Of a DNA stretch of 64,000 bases, positions 40,326 through 49,249 are shown one piece after another (position 1 is the stretch's first letter; each line of letters starts with the position of its first letter). A program made the position numbers and the translations under genes. The notes under the pieces were generated by a model. The model was not told the origin of the DNA. It did not search any database and saw only the letters and a program-made list of their open reading frames with translations. The stretch is taken from NCBI RefSeq assembly GCF_002929505.1, contig NZ_PJJL01000070.1, forward strand, positions 62,001 through 126,000, given 5' to 3'. The stretch is from Cryobacterium sp. Y57 (lineage in GTDB: Bacteria; Actinomycetota; Actinomycetes; Actinomycetales; Microbacteriaceae).

Positions 40326-41938
40326 GCGATGGCCTCCTGGGCTGCAACGAGTGGGAGTGGTTGTACGTGTCGTGCTTGCGAGACTGAGTGGGCCAGTTCG
40401 GGCCGGGGTTCGGGAAAGTCCGAGCGGTAGTGCGCGCCGCGGGACTCTTCGCGGGCCAGGGCGGCGGCCACGAGCAGCCGGCCGAGACCGAGCAGGTTGC
40501 GGTCTTCGAGGGCAGCGACCGAGGTGCTGGTGTGTTCCGGTGCGGTCCACTCGGCGAGGATGGCGGTGGCGGTAGCCAGGCCGCCACCCGAACGGTGCAC
40601 CCCGGCGACGTCCCAGAGGAGCTGTTGGAGCGCGGGGCGATCAACCAGCGTGCTGGCGTCAGCCGACGGTAATTTTATGGCGGTCTCGTCGGAGAGGCCA
40701 TGAATCGAGCTGGTCGAGAATTCAACCGGCGGATGGGGGCGCATTGTGGTGTGGGTCGCGCCGACCGGCCACGGCTGGCCGAGCGCGCGCACTGCACGGT
40801 CGGCGAAAACCGCCGCTTCGAGCAAAGAATTGGAGGCGAGCCGGTTGGCGCCGTGCGCTCCGGTGCGAGCGACCTCGCCGACGGCGAAGAGCCCGGGCAG
40901 GCTGGTGCGGGCCCAGGTATCCGTTGCGACACCGCCCATCCAGTAGTGCGCGGCTGGCGCCACCGGGATGGCCTCGATCGCCCAGTCGAGACCTGCCGTC
41001 CGGCAGGCTGTCGTGATGGTGGGGAACCGGGTTTCGAGCAGCTCGCGTCCGAGCGCGGTCGCGTCGAGCAATACCGGGGCGCCGCCCTGTCGTTCCATCT
41101 GGCGGGCGATGGCACGGGCGACGACATCGCGTGGCGCGAGTTCGGCGTCGGGGTGTTCGGCGAGCATGAAGCGATCGGCGAGGAGACTGCGCAGAACGGC
41201 GCCTTCACCCCGCACCGCCTCGGACACGAGCGGGGTGCCGGGCGCAGCCAGGGCGGTCGGGTGAAACTGGTAGAACTCCAGATCGGCGACGTCTGCGCCG
41301 GCACGGTACGCCGCCGCTACCCCATCACCGGTCGCGACCGAGGGGTTGGTGGTGTGGGTATAAAGGGCTCCGGCACCGCCGGTGGCGAGGATCACGGCGT
41401 CGGCGTCGATGGTTCGCTGCATGTTGTCCGGGCCGAGCACGCGGGCGCCTCCCACGACGCCGCCCTCGACCAACAGGTCGACGAGCATCGTATGTTCGCG
41501 CACGTCGATCGAGGCCCGGCGTCGCACGGTCGCCACGAGGGCAGCCTCGACGGCGGCCCCGGTCGCGTCGCCGCCGGCGTGCACGACCCGCGAGCGTGAG
41601 TGTGCCGCTTCCAGTCCGCGGGCCACGCCCGACTCGTCCCGGTCGAAGTCCACGCCGAAGCGGATGAGGTCGCGCACCCGGGCCGGACCTTCTTCGCAGA
41701 GCACCCGTACTGCGGCCGGCTCACACAGTCCGGCACCGGCGCGCAGGGTATCGAGCACGTGCGCGTCGACCGAGTCGTCCCGAAACAGGGCAGCGGCAAT
41801 GCCACCCTGCGCGTAGCGGGTATTGCTCTCCGGCAGTACCGACTTGGTGACGAGGATCACGTGGTGTCCGGCATCCGCTGCGCGCACCGCGGCCAGCAAG
41901 CCACCGAGGCCGCTGCCGATGACGAGGATCGACGCCAT
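40319..41938 (-). CDS. nadB: NadB, L-aspartate oxidase
   Basis: 539 residues. FAD-dependent oxidation of L-aspartate to iminoaspartate, the substrate of NadA. The FAD-binding motif is VIGSGLGGLLAAVRAADAG at the N-terminus; SNTRYAQGGIAAAL, HAGGDATG, DLEFYQFHPTAL and GANRLASNSLLEA follow as in the fumarate reductase/aspartate oxidase family. ATG at 41938 begins 1 nt after the nadA stop, so translation is coupled. Confidence 0.95.
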   Translation of the reverse strand: MASILVIGSGLGGLLAAVRAADAGHHVILVTKSVLPESNTRYAQGGIAAALFRDDSVDAHVLDTLRAGAGLCEPAAVRVLCEEGPARVRDLIRFGVDFDRDESGVARGLEAAHSRSRVVHAGGDATGAAVEAALVATVRRRASIDVREHTMLVDLLVEGGVVGGARVLGPDNMQRTIDADAVILATGGAGALYTHTTNPSVATGDGVAAAYRAGADVADLEFYQFHPTALAAPGTPLVSEAVRGEGAVLRSLLADRFMLAEHPDAELAPRDVVARAIARQMERQGGAPVLLDATALGRELLETRFPTITTACRTAGLDWAIEAIPVAPAAHYWMGGVATDTWARTSLPGLFAVGEVARTGAHGANRLASNSLLEAAVFADRAVRALGQPWPVGATHTTMRPHPPVEFSTSSIHGLSDETAIKLPSADASTLVDRPALQQLLWDVAGVHRSGGGLATATAILAEWTAPEHTSTSVAALEDRNLLGLGRLLVAAALAREESRGAHYRSDFPEPRPELAHSVSQARHVQPLPLVAAQEAIAC

Positions 41939-41939
41939 C

Positions 41940-43250
41940 TCAGGCGCCGACCAGAACCGGTGGCCGGGCTGCGAGCATGCGCTCGAGGGCCAGCCGGGCG
42001 TGACCGGCAACATCGGCCGAGACCGTGATCTGGTTGAGAACCTGACCTGGCGCTTCGCCACCGCCGACAAGTGCCTCGAGCACCCAGGCCAGGTAGCCGG
42101 CGTGGACGCGGTACATGGTCGAGCAGGGGCAGATCACCGGGTCGAGGCAGAAGATCTGATGCTCGGGATGCTCGGCGGCGAGACGGTTCACGAGGTTGAT
42201 CTCGGTTCCGATCGCAAAGGTCGTGCCGGCCGGAGCGGCGGCGATCGTCTTGGCGATGAAGTCGGTGGATCCGGCCGCGTCGGCGGCATCAACGACCTCC
42301 ATCGGGCATTCCGGGTGCACGATGACCTGCACGCCCGGGTGTTCAGCGCGGGCGGCCTGAATCTGCGGCACGGTGAAGCGGCGGTGCACGCTGCAGAAGC
42401 CGTGCCAGAGCACGACCCGGGCGTCATCGAGTTGGGCAGCCGTGTTGCCGCCGAGGGGCTTGGTCGGGTTCCACATCGGCATCTGCTTAAGCGGAACGCC
42501 CATGGCCTTGGCGGTGTTGCGGCCGAGGTGCTGGTCGGGAAAGAACAGAACCCGCTGGCCACGTTCGAATGCCCACTCGAGCACGGCCTGGGCGTTCGAG
42601 GAGGTGCAGACGATGCCGCCGTGCTCGCCGCAAAAACCTTTGAGCGCCGCGGAGGAGTTCATGTAGGTGACGGGGATCACCGGAACTCGGCCCGAAGCAT
42701 CCGGAGCTGTGCCGTAGAGTTCCTCGAGCTGCTCCCAGCACTCGGTGACGGAGTCGATGTCGGCCATGTCGGCCATGGAACAGCCGGCGGCGAGGTTGGG
42801 CAGAATCACGGCCTGGTCGCCGCCGGAGAGCAGATCGGCGGTTTCTGCCATGAAGTGCACGCCACAGAACACGATCGCAGCGGCGTCGGGACGGCTCTGC
42901 GTGGCCTGGGCCAGCTGAAAGGAATCGCCGACGAAATCCGCGTGGCGCAGCACCTCATCGCGCTGATAGAAGTGACCGAGGATGACCACCGAATCGCCGA
43001 GCACGTTTTTGGCTTCGATGATACGCGCGCTGAGTTCCTCCGGTGAGGCAGTGCGGTAGCGCTCCGGCAGCGCGCCCTGACGGGGCGACCCGGCCGGTAT
43101 CACGTCGCCCATCGACGAACCGGGTCCGTAGCCGAGCGTGCCGGCGTCGAACTCCCACGGAGGCGTCGCCAGGTCGGTGCTGCACGTGCTGCCGGCGATT
43201 GTGCCGGTGCTGATGAGACGGATGGTGGTCTCGACCGAGGGAATATTCAT
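41940..43250 (-). CDS. nadA: NadA, quinolinate synthase
   Basis: 436 residues. Condenses iminoaspartate with dihydroxyacetone phosphate to quinolinate using a [4Fe-4S] cluster. Cluster-ligand candidates are Cys in LKGFCGEHGG, HPECPMEV and DPVICPCSTMY. Also present are GHFYQRDEV, DSFQLAQ and FFPDQHLGRNTA. The length fits the long actinobacterial NadA form with an N-terminal extension of about 60 residues. First nad gene after nrtR (47-nt gap). Confidence 0.95.
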   Translation of the reverse strand: MNIPSVETTIRLISTGTIAGSTCSTDLATPPWEFDAGTLGYGPGSSMGDVIPAGSPRQGALPERYRTASPEELSARIIEAKNVLGDSVVILGHFYQRDEVLRHADFVGDSFQLAQATQSRPDAAAIVFCGVHFMAETADLLSGGDQAVILPNLAAGCSMADMADIDSVTECWEQLEELYGTAPDASGRVPVIPVTYMNSSAALKGFCGEHGGIVCTSSNAQAVLEWAFERGQRVLFFPDQHLGRNTAKAMGVPLKQMPMWNPTKPLGGNTAAQLDDARVVLWHGFCSVHRRFTVPQIQAARAEHPGVQVIVHPECPMEVVDAADAAGSTDFIAKTIAAAPAGTTFAIGTEINLVNRLAAEHPEHQIFCLDPVICPCSTMYRVHAGYLAWVLEALVGGGEAPGQVLNQITVSADVAGHARLALERMLAARPPVLVGA

Positions 43251-43297
43251 GGCCGTGCTCCTTGAAAGTGGTGGGCTGGAAAGTGCGACACAGTGGG

Positions 43298-44017
43298 TCA
43301 GACAGTCGGTCCGGGTGGATCGTGCGCGGCGGCCCGATCGTCGTAGCGGTAGAGCCGAGCTGGGCGATGCCGCGCCCCGGCCACATGTTGGTCGGTGCTG
43401 ATCAGGCTGCCGCTCGCCTCGATCGACCGGCGAAAATTGGCCGGGTCGAGTGCTTTCTGCAGCACGGCTTCGTGTACCCCGCGCAGTTGGGCGAGGGTGA
43501 AGGTGTCGCCGAGGAATGCGTGGGCGATGCGGGCATATTCCACCTTGGTGCGTAGCCGCCAGAGCGCGTATTCCACGATGCGGTTGTGGTCGAAGGCGAG
43601 TAGAGGAAGTCTGTCCGCGGCGAACCAGCGCACGTTCTCTCCAACGGATGCCCGCTCCGCGACTTCGGAACGCACGAGCGCCCAGTAGACGACGGAGACC
43701 ACGCGCAGCCCGGGGGAGCGGTCCATGTCACCGAAGGTGTACAACTGCTCGAGGTACCGCGGCGAGAGATCGGTCGTCTCACGCAGGGTGCGGGCGGCGG
43801 CCGCCGCGAGTTCCTCGTCGGCCGGCAGCCAGCCGCCGGGCAGCGCCCAGAGGCCGAGGTGCGGTTCGCGCGTGCGGCGCACGAGGGGCAGCCATAAAGT
43901 CTTGCGTCCCGACGTGTCGTCCCGGCGTAGGGCGAAGATTACCGTTGAGACGGCCAGGGTTGCCCGGGCACTTCCATGCTCGAGCGGGCTCTGCTCGGTC
44001 AGATGATGCTCCAGCAC
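43298..44017 (-). CDS. nrtR: NrtR, Nudix-related transcriptional regulator of NAD synthesis
   Basis: 239 residues. A Nudix-like domain (about 20-150) keeps LWALPGGWLPADEELAAAA and RTLRETTDL, but the catalytic box is altered (no REXXEE), typical of NrtR sensors that bind ADP-ribose instead of hydrolysing it. The C-terminal winged helix reads VEYARIAHAFLGDTFTLAQL and RGVHEAVLQKALDPANFRRS. First gene of the NAD operon. Two GT-N7-AC palindromes lie 19-65 nt upstream, indicating autoregulation and control of the whole operon. GTG start. Confidence 0.9.
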   Translation of the reverse strand: MLEHHLTEQSPLEHGSARATLAVSTVIFALRRDDTSGRKTLWLPLVRRTREPHLGLWALPGGWLPADEELAAAAARTLRETTDLSPRYLEQLYTFGDMDRSPGLRVVSVVYWALVRSEVAERASVGENVRWFAADRLPLLAFDHNRIVEYALWRLRTKVEYARIAHAFLGDTFTLAQLRGVHEAVLQKALDPANFRRSIEASGSLISTDQHVAGARHRPARLYRYDDRAAAHDPPGPTV

Positions 44018-44035
44018 GGGGATCCCGTCGTAAAG

Positions 44036-44046
44036 GTCGGATTGAC
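44036..44046. promoter_or_regulatory. NrtR box 1
   Basis: GTCGGATTGAC (plus strand), core GT-N7-AC as described for NrtR operators, 19 nt upstream of the nrtR start codon. Its centre is 35 bp from that of box 2. Confidence 0.6.
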
Positions 44047-44070
44047 TTTAACTGCTGGGATTATCATATA

Positions 44071-44081
44071 GTCAAATCGAC
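44071..44081. promoter_or_regulatory. NrtR box 2
   Basis: GTCAAATCGAC (plus strand), again GT-N7-AC and part of the inverted repeat AGTC-N5-GACT. A -10-like TATGATAAT lies between the two boxes on the minus strand, so binding would block the operon promoter. Confidence 0.6.
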
Positions 44082-44104
44082 TCAAACACCGAAATAAGTG
44101 AAAT

Positions 44105-44875
44105 TCAGTTTTGACGTGCGGCCGCAGCGGCCTCGCGTGCGCCAGTGCGGCTGATACCCATACCCATCACGCCCCACAGTGTGACGCGGGCCATCGCCTC
44201 CACGGCGATGCGTGGACTCATCTTCGACGCTCCCCGTACCCGCTCGACGAATGTGATCGGCACCTCGACCACGCGCAGGTCGGCCCGCACGGCGTGCAGC
44301 AGCATTTCGATCTGAAAGCAGTAGCCGAGGCTGTCCACGCTGGAAAGGTCCATCCGTTCGAGGGCCTGGGCCGAGTAAACCCGGTAGCCACCGGTAGCGT
44401 CTCGTTGCGGCAGCCGCAGCAACAACCGGGAATAGAACGACCCTCCGCGGGAGAGCGCACGCCGGTGCCAGGGCCAATTCTCGATGGCCCCGTCGGGCAC
44501 CCAGCGTGACCCTATCACGACGTCGGCCGTGTCGGCCGCCGCCAGCAGTCTCGTGAGCTGCTCTGGCAGGTGGGAGCCGTCGGCATCGATTTGCACCAGT
44601 TGGGTATAACCGCGGGAAAGACCCCAGCCGAAGCCGTCGAGATACGCTGCACCGAGCCCGGTCTTTTCGGTGCGGTGCAGCACGTGAACGCTCGGATCCC
44701 GGGCCGCCAGGCCGTCGGCGAGTGCGCCGGTGCCGTCGGGGGACGAATCATCGACGACCAGGATGTGCACGTCGGGCACGCTGCAACGCAGTCGATCTAC
44801 GATTGAGGCAATATTTTCTGCCTCGTTGTAGGTCGGTACGAGGACCAGGGTGGTGGGCACAGAGTTGGTCGGCAC
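44105..44875 (-). CDS. Polyprenol-phosphate mannose synthase (GT2, Ppm1/DPM1-like)
   Basis: 256 residues. Transfers mannose from GDP-mannose to polyprenyl phosphate on the cytoplasmic face. Motifs: VLVPTYNEAENI, VVDDSSPDGTGA, LHRTEKTGLGAAYLDGF and the metal-binding LVQIDADGSHLPE, with IGSRWVPDG. No C-terminal membrane domain, so it is the soluble DPM1 type. GTG at 44875 has GAGG 7 nt upstream. It lies 4 nt after the GT39-like gene, whose product is a possible user of polyprenyl-phosphate-mannose. Confidence 0.9.
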   Translation of the reverse strand: MPTNSVPTTLVLVPTYNEAENIASIVDRLRCSVPDVHILVVDDSSPDGTGALADGLAARDPSVHVLHRTEKTGLGAAYLDGFGWGLSRGYTQLVQIDADGSHLPEQLTRLLAAADTADVVIGSRWVPDGAIENWPWHRRALSRGGSFYSRLLLRLPQRDATGGYRVYSAQALERMDLSSVDSLGYCFQIEMLLHAVRADLRVVEVPITFVERVRGASKMSPRIAVEAMARVTLWGVMGMGISRTGAREAAAAARQN

Positions 44876-44879
44876 GACG

Positions 44880-46424
44880 TTACCTCGTCATTTCAATGAT
44901 GCGGGTGCGGTTTACCAGTGTCGACTGGGCGACGTGGAATCCTTGAAGGGTGAGCGTGCGGACATCCGTTTCTCTTTTCGAATCTCCACTCCCCGAGTAT
45001 TGCAGGAGCCAGACGCGGTCGAGGGTCGTTACGGCCGGCAGCGCGTCGGTCAGTGGTTCGACCTCGTCCCACAGCCAGGTCGTCGCGTCGTATGGCCGGG
45101 TGAGGGTCACATCATGCAGGCCGGCGAAGGCTTCGGGGTAGAGATGCATGGCCAGCCGCGGCAGGCGTGACGGTCGCACGCTCTGGTCGAAGACAACGCC
45201 ATCACCGGGCGTCGCTTCGCTGGCGATGATGTCGGCGGCCTGACGCCAGTCGCTGCCCTCGTTCTTGCCGAAGTCACCGCGTTGCGCGGCGTAGGCAGGC
45301 ACGATCACGACCACCAGTGCCAGCATGCTCGCTGCCCGCAACCAGTTGTTGGCGAGCGCTGCAACACCGATGGCAATCACGATGCCCACCGCCGGGGCAC
45401 AGAGCGACAGGTAGCGCAACGAATACATCGGTACCAGTTGGGTGCCGATGAGCAGGATGGCACTGGGTATCACCATCCATGCCACAAAAATTGCCAGTCC
45501 GGCGCGTCCGGGTAATCCGGTGGACCGATGGGCAACGGGACCGCGCAGGAACACCGCGAGCACTGCCCCGAGGATGAGCGCCCAGGCCACGATTGCCACC
45601 GGGACAGTGTCGAACCACTGCATCACCGCGGCCTCTGAGACCGTCACCTGTGGCCGTCGGCCGATGAAGGCGATCTGTTCCCGCTGCGCGGAACCCGCCA
45701 GAAATATCGGGGCGGCCAGCAGCAGCCCGAGTGCGCTCGCGCCCATCCAGGCGGCGGCGCTGCGCCTTAGAAGATGCCGTCGCGCTAGCACTAGAACCGT
45801 TACCGCGTGCACTGGCAGCAGCAAAGCCAGAAATAGAAAGACGTAGATGCCGAGCGCGAGCAGCAGGGAATATCCGCCCCACAGCAGGATCTGGTGGCTT
45901 CGACGCGCGCCTTCGCTGCGCACCGCGTGCACGAGGAGCACGGTGAGCCAGACCCCGATGGCCGTCGCGATAGCGGTGGATCGCGCTTCGGAGCCCATAT
46001 AGGTGACCCGGGGAATCAGAGCGAAGACCAGGCCGCCGCCGATGGCCACCCGCGGCCCCATGAAGAACCGAGCCAGAACGACAGTCCCCGACGCGGCAAC
46101 ACCGATCGCGATCGCACTCGGCAGCCGGGTGGAGAGCTCTGAAGTGCCAAAGAGATCGATCCAGCCGTGTAGGAACAGGTAATACATGCCGTGCACGGCA
46201 TCCACGTTGTCGAGCATGCCGAACAGCGAGGGCAGCGATCGTTCAGCCGACATAATGCTCGCAGCCTCATCGCCCCAATACGACGGCTGCCAGGACCAGG
46301 CGAACGAGATTAGACAGGCTATGAGGCCTACGAGGCCTGCCGACCAGCCGGGTGAACGCCGCACCCTCAGGAATCGTCCGGGTAGCGGGGATGCCGTGAG
46401 GTGCGAAGCGAGAACGGAAGTCAC
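44880..46424 (-). CDS. GT39/ArnT-like polytopic glycosyltransferase
   Basis: 514 residues with about eleven membrane helices. The first periplasmic loop carries WQPSYWGDEAASIMSAERSL, with the Asp-Glu pair in the place of the DE/DD motif of GT-C transferases (PMT, ArnT), and HGMYYLFLHGWIDLFG follows. The donor is expected to be polyprenyl-phosphate-mannose from the adjacent synthase. The C-terminal 110 residues form a soluble domain. The acceptor is unknown. The GTG start has TAGGTT 6 nt upstream. Confidence 0.8.
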   Translation of the reverse strand: MTSVLASHLTASPLPGRFLRVRRSPGWSAGLVGLIACLISFAWSWQPSYWGDEAASIMSAERSLPSLFGMLDNVDAVHGMYYLFLHGWIDLFGTSELSTRLPSAIAIGVAASGTVVLARFFMGPRVAIGGGLVFALIPRVTYMGSEARSTAIATAIGVWLTVLLVHAVRSEGARRSHQILLWGGYSLLLALGIYVFLFLALLLPVHAVTVLVLARRHLLRRSAAAWMGASALGLLLAAPIFLAGSAQREQIAFIGRRPQVTVSEAAVMQWFDTVPVAIVAWALILGAVLAVFLRGPVAHRSTGLPGRAGLAIFVAWMVIPSAILLIGTQLVPMYSLRYLSLCAPAVGIVIAIGVAALANNWLRAASMLALVVVIVPAYAAQRGDFGKNEGSDWRQAADIIASEATPGDGVVFDQSVRPSRLPRLAMHLYPEAFAGLHDVTLTRPYDATTWLWDEVEPLTDALPAVTTLDRVWLLQYSGSGDSKRETDVRTLTLQGFHVAQSTLVNRTRIIEMTR

Positions 46425-46430
46425 CCTATG

Positions 46431-46436
46431 AACCTA
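46431..46436 (-). promoter_or_regulatory. -10 hexamer of a leaderless promoter for the GT39-ppm operon
   Basis: TAGGTT, 6 nt (CATAGG), then GTG at 46424, minus strand. Confidence 0.5.
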
Positions 46437-46541
46437 CCCAGCAATTGTTAACGAAAGCCTTTGAAACCCCCCGAGTTGCCTGCCAAGTCCAATCCCTTCA
46501 CTGGTCGGCCTCGGCAGAAGAGCCGGTATCGAGCCAACGGC

Positions 46542-46547
46542 TAGGCT
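46542..46547 (+). promoter_or_regulatory. -10 hexamer of a leaderless promoter for the nitrilase gene
   Basis: TAGGCT, 6 nt (TTCGCC), then ATG at 46554. Confidence 0.5.
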
Positions 46548-46553
46548 TTCGCC

Positions 46554-47399
46554 ATGACTCCAGGCACCGCACGTGATCACGCCAGCACCGCCGAAGCGAG
46601 CATGGTCGGCGTGGCTGTCGCCCAGTTCGCGCCGGGGCCTGATCGGGCGCACAATCGCGCCGTGCTGCGACAGCTTGCTACCACGGCCGCTGGGCGCGGC
46701 GCCCACCTCGTGGTTTTTCCCGAGTACTCCGCCTTCTTCGAGCCGAAACTCGGGCCGTCGTTTGTGGCGGCAGCCGAACCACTCGATGGAGAATTCGTCA
46801 CGGCATTGGCCGCGCTCGCCGCGGAGCTAAGCGTTCATATTGTCGCTGGCATGCTCGAAACGACCGCAGACCCGGCCCGGTTTTCCAACACCCTCGTCGC
46901 CGTCGACCCAACCGGACGCCTCGTGGCGACCTACCGCAAACTGCACCTCTACGACGCATTCGGCGCTCGCGAATCACAGTGGGTACTGCCGGGCACAGTG
47001 ACCGATCCAGAGATCTTTGACGTGGGCGGGCTGCGAGTGGCCCTGCAAACCTGCTACGACGTGCGTTTTCCCGAGGTCACACGTCGGCTCGTCGATGCTG
47101 GGGCTACCCTCGTGCTCGTGCCGTCTGAGTGGGTGCGAGGCCCGCTCAAAGAACACCACTGGCGCACCCTGCTCACGGCCCGGGCTCTGGAGAACACCGT
47201 CTTTCTGGCCGCGGCCGACCACACACCGCCAATCGGCGTCGGAACGAGCTTGATCATCGACCCGATGGGCGTTGCCCTGGTCAGTCTTGGTGAAAGCGCG
47301 GATGTCGCCGTCGCATTCCTGGCGCCAGGACGGGTCGCCGCCATACGGGCGATCAATCCGGCCCTCGCACTACGTCGCTTCGCCGTCGTTCCGCGCTGA
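46554..47399 (+). CDS. Carbon-nitrogen hydrolase (nitrilase superfamily amidase)
   Basis: 281 residues. The Glu-Lys-Cys triad is visible: Glu in LVVFPEYSAFF, Lys in ATYRKLHLYDAFG and Cys in LQTCYDVRFPEVTR. These contexts match the Nit/YafV/deaminated-glutathione amidase branch (branch 10-like), which hydrolyses small amides. The natural substrate cannot be fixed. Convergent with the following DUF7882 gene (4-nt gap). Confidence 0.88.
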   Translation: MTPGTARDHASTAEASMVGVAVAQFAPGPDRAHNRAVLRQLATTAAGRGAHLVVFPEYSAFFEPKLGPSFVAAAEPLDGEFVTALAALAAELSVHIVAGMLETTADPARFSNTLVAVDPTGRLVATYRKLHLYDAFGARESQWVLPGTVTDPEIFDVGGLRVALQTCYDVRFPEVTRRLVDAGATLVLVPSEWVRGPLKEHHWRTLLTARALENTVFLAAADHTPPIGVGTSLIIDPMGVALVSLGESADVAVAFLAPGRVAAIRAINPALALRRFAVVPR

Positions 47400-47403
47400 A
47401 TAC

Positions 47404-47796
47404 TCAGCGTTCGCTGACGCTGGCTTTGGTTGCGCGGGTTTGTGCGGCCACTCGAATGCCGAGGGACGGTTCGATCTTGGCCGCCGCGTCGGTGTCGACG
47501 GCGGCGCTTTCTTCGGCGGTGACGACCAGTCCTTGCGCGCTGTTGGCCGAACGAGTCAGCTGGGCAACCCACTTCGGATTGATGGTCGGTGCGTGGCCAC
47601 CGGCGAACTTGAAGTACAGCGGAATCGCCGGGTGCAGCCAGACTGAACTGCGACCGTCACCGACCACAGCGGCGTCCCGCCAGGACAGCAGAAAGCTCTC
47701 GCCGCGGCGCAGCTTTTGAATGATCACGAGCTGCAGGTGTGCCAGCATGCGGTCTTCGAATTCCACGACGACACGGTCATACGTGAGGGAACCCAC
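47404..47796 (-). CDS. DUF7882-type small protein (often mislabelled ATP-dependent DNA ligase)
   Basis: 130 residues. GSLTYDRVVVEFEDRMLAHL, IIQKLRRGESFLLSWRDAA and PLYFKFAGGHAPTINPKWV match a small family common in Microbacteriaceae, sometimes named ATP-dependent DNA ligase without a ligase active site. Function unknown. GTG at 47796 is preferred (family begins MGxLTYD; GGAAG lies 8 nt upstream) over GTG at 47811. A 15-bp tandem repeat lies just upstream. Confidence 0.75.
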   Translation of the reverse strand: MGSLTYDRVVVEFEDRMLAHLQLVIIQKLRRGESFLLSWRDAAVVGDGRSSVWLHPAIPLYFKFAGGHAPTINPKWVAQLTRSANSAQGLVVTAEESAAVDTDAAAKIEPSLGIRVAAQTRATKASVSER

Positions 47797-47820
47797 GATC
47801 GCCACTTCCACTTCGATTAT

Positions 47821-47874
47821 CGGTTACGCGTTGCTCGGTTACGCGTTGTTCGGTTGCGCGTTGTTCGGTTGCGC
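47821..47874. repeat. 15-bp tandem repeat, about 3.6 copies
   Basis: Units CGGTTACGCGTTGCT, CGGTTACGCGTTGTT, CGGTTGCGCGTTGTT and a partial fourth. It lies in the upstream region of the DUF7882 gene, 25-78 nt before its start, so copy number could alter promoter spacing. Confidence 0.85.
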
Positions 47875-47920
47875 CGGCCGGAAGCCGGGATCGTATGCAA
47901 GCGCGGCCTGCCCGGTAGTT

Positions 47921-47949
47921 AAAAACTGAGGACATCTTCTACTGTCCTC
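47921..47949 (-). terminator. Intrinsic terminator of the alpha/beta hydrolase gene
   Basis: On the minus strand a 7-bp stem (GAGGACA/TGTCCTC, 47943-47949 with 47928-47934) with an 8-nt loop is followed by AGTTTTT. Confidence 0.75.
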
Positions 47950-47965
47950 CATTCGGGGGGTAAGT

Positions 47966-49066
47966 TCAAGGTTTAGAGAAAGTGTTCGGCTGACTCGCGG
48001 GTGCCAGGATCGGCCGGGGATCGGCGAATTCGAGCCTGAGCAAGACCTCGAGGGGGCGCTCGATCTGGCCGAAATGCCCGGCTCCGGCGATGGTGGTGAT
48101 CACGCAGTTCGGTACCGCAGCGCGCAGTCGTTCGTCATCGTCAGCCGTCACGAACACATCGTGGTCACCGTGCACTGAACGTACCGGGCAGCAGATATGC
48201 GCCCACCGGGCGGCTGTGTCGTAGGCGCCAGCCCGCACGGCCGCGCCAACGAAACGGGCTGGCCTGACCTCGGTGCCGAGCGCAGCGACGACCGTCGAGG
48301 TGACAGCCCCCGGACGGCTGAACAATGGGGCTGCGAGGGCGCGTAGCAGGCCGAGGCGCGCGACAGCCCGCACCAGGCCGCGGCCGAGGGGGCCGGCGAA
48401 CTGCAGCATCCGCATGGTCAGGAGCAGCGCCGTGAACGAAGGCAGCACCAAGAAGTGTCGGATCGGGTGACGAACGCTGTTCTGGATCGAGAACGTGGTG
48501 GCCGAGACCAGTCCAACGGATGTCGTCGCGCGCTTTTCGCTCGCCGCCAGCTGCAGCGCGATGAAACCACCCATGGAGTGACCGACAACGTTCCAGTGCT
48601 CGTAGCCGAGAGAGCGGGCTGCGTCGGCGACCAGCTCGGCCATCGAATCGACGCCAGATGGCGACTCGTCGGTGGCCACGGGAGAATCACCCCACCCGGG
48701 CAGGTCGGGAATGATGAGATCGACCAGATCGCGGCCTGTCGCATCGGCTGCCTGCAGCAGGGGCGTCCACGTCGTCCACGAGCCGGCGGCGCCGTGGAGA
48801 AGAATGGTCGCCGTGTCGCTCGCGGTGCGGCGTCCGTGCCGAACCACGACCGTTCCGCCCCGAAGGCGCATGGTACTCGTGGTGAGACCGAAGTGATGAG
48901 CATCGGCGTCAAGGGGAAATGGACTGTACCCCAACGCTGTGGCCGGTGGGGCTGGCTGTGGCCGAATGGGCACCCGTGGGCCGGACGCGGGAGCATCCGG
49001 GGTCCCGAGCGCTGCCACGGGGTGGTTACGGGCCGCTGGTCGGGACATCAGGGAGTTCATGGTCAT
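47966..49066 (-). CDS. Alpha/beta hydrolase
   Basis: 366 residues from the ATG at 49066. Fold motifs: TILLHGAAGSWTTW (oxyanion loop), IIPDLPGWGDSP, the nucleophile elbow VVGHSMGGFIAL (Ser) and AGAGHFGQIERP (His), with HGDHDVFV giving the acid. The first 70 residues are Pro/Ala-rich. Substrate unknown; such folds include esterases, C-C hydrolases and peptidases. Start uncertain: ATGs at 49066, 49060 and 49048 have no clear ribosome binding site. Divergent from the ene-reductase gene. Confidence 0.82.
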   Translation of the reverse strand: MTMNSLMSRPAARNHPVAALGTPDAPASGPRVPIRPQPAPPATALGYSPFPLDADAHHFGLTTSTMRLRGGTVVVRHGRRTASDTATILLHGAAGSWTTWTPLLQAADATGRDLVDLIIPDLPGWGDSPVATDESPSGVDSMAELVADAARSLGYEHWNVVGHSMGGFIALQLAASEKRATTSVGLVSATTFSIQNSVRHPIRHFLVLPSFTALLLTMRMLQFAGPLGRGLVRAVARLGLLRALAAPLFSRPGAVTSTVVAALGTEVRPARFVGAAVRAGAYDTAARWAHICCPVRSVHGDHDVFVTADDDERLRAAVPNCVITTIAGAGHFGQIERPLEVLLRLEFADPRPILAPASQPNTFSKP

Positions 49067-49249
49067 AGTTCGGTGCCGCAAGCAAACCGGATTGCCCATT
49101 CGAATGATTCGGGCAGCCGAACTTACAGTGAATTGGCAGGCAGGAATATCGTGCCGCTGCGATCCGTTCTGCCTACGGATGCACAGGACTTCCCTGGAGC
49201 CTCCCAGAACAACATGTCCGGTCTGACTGACCGGATGATTTAGAAAGAA

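Noticed and set aside
41823..43046. 407-codon plus-strand frame across nadB/nadA
   Set aside because: Antisense shadow of two confidently identified NAD genes.
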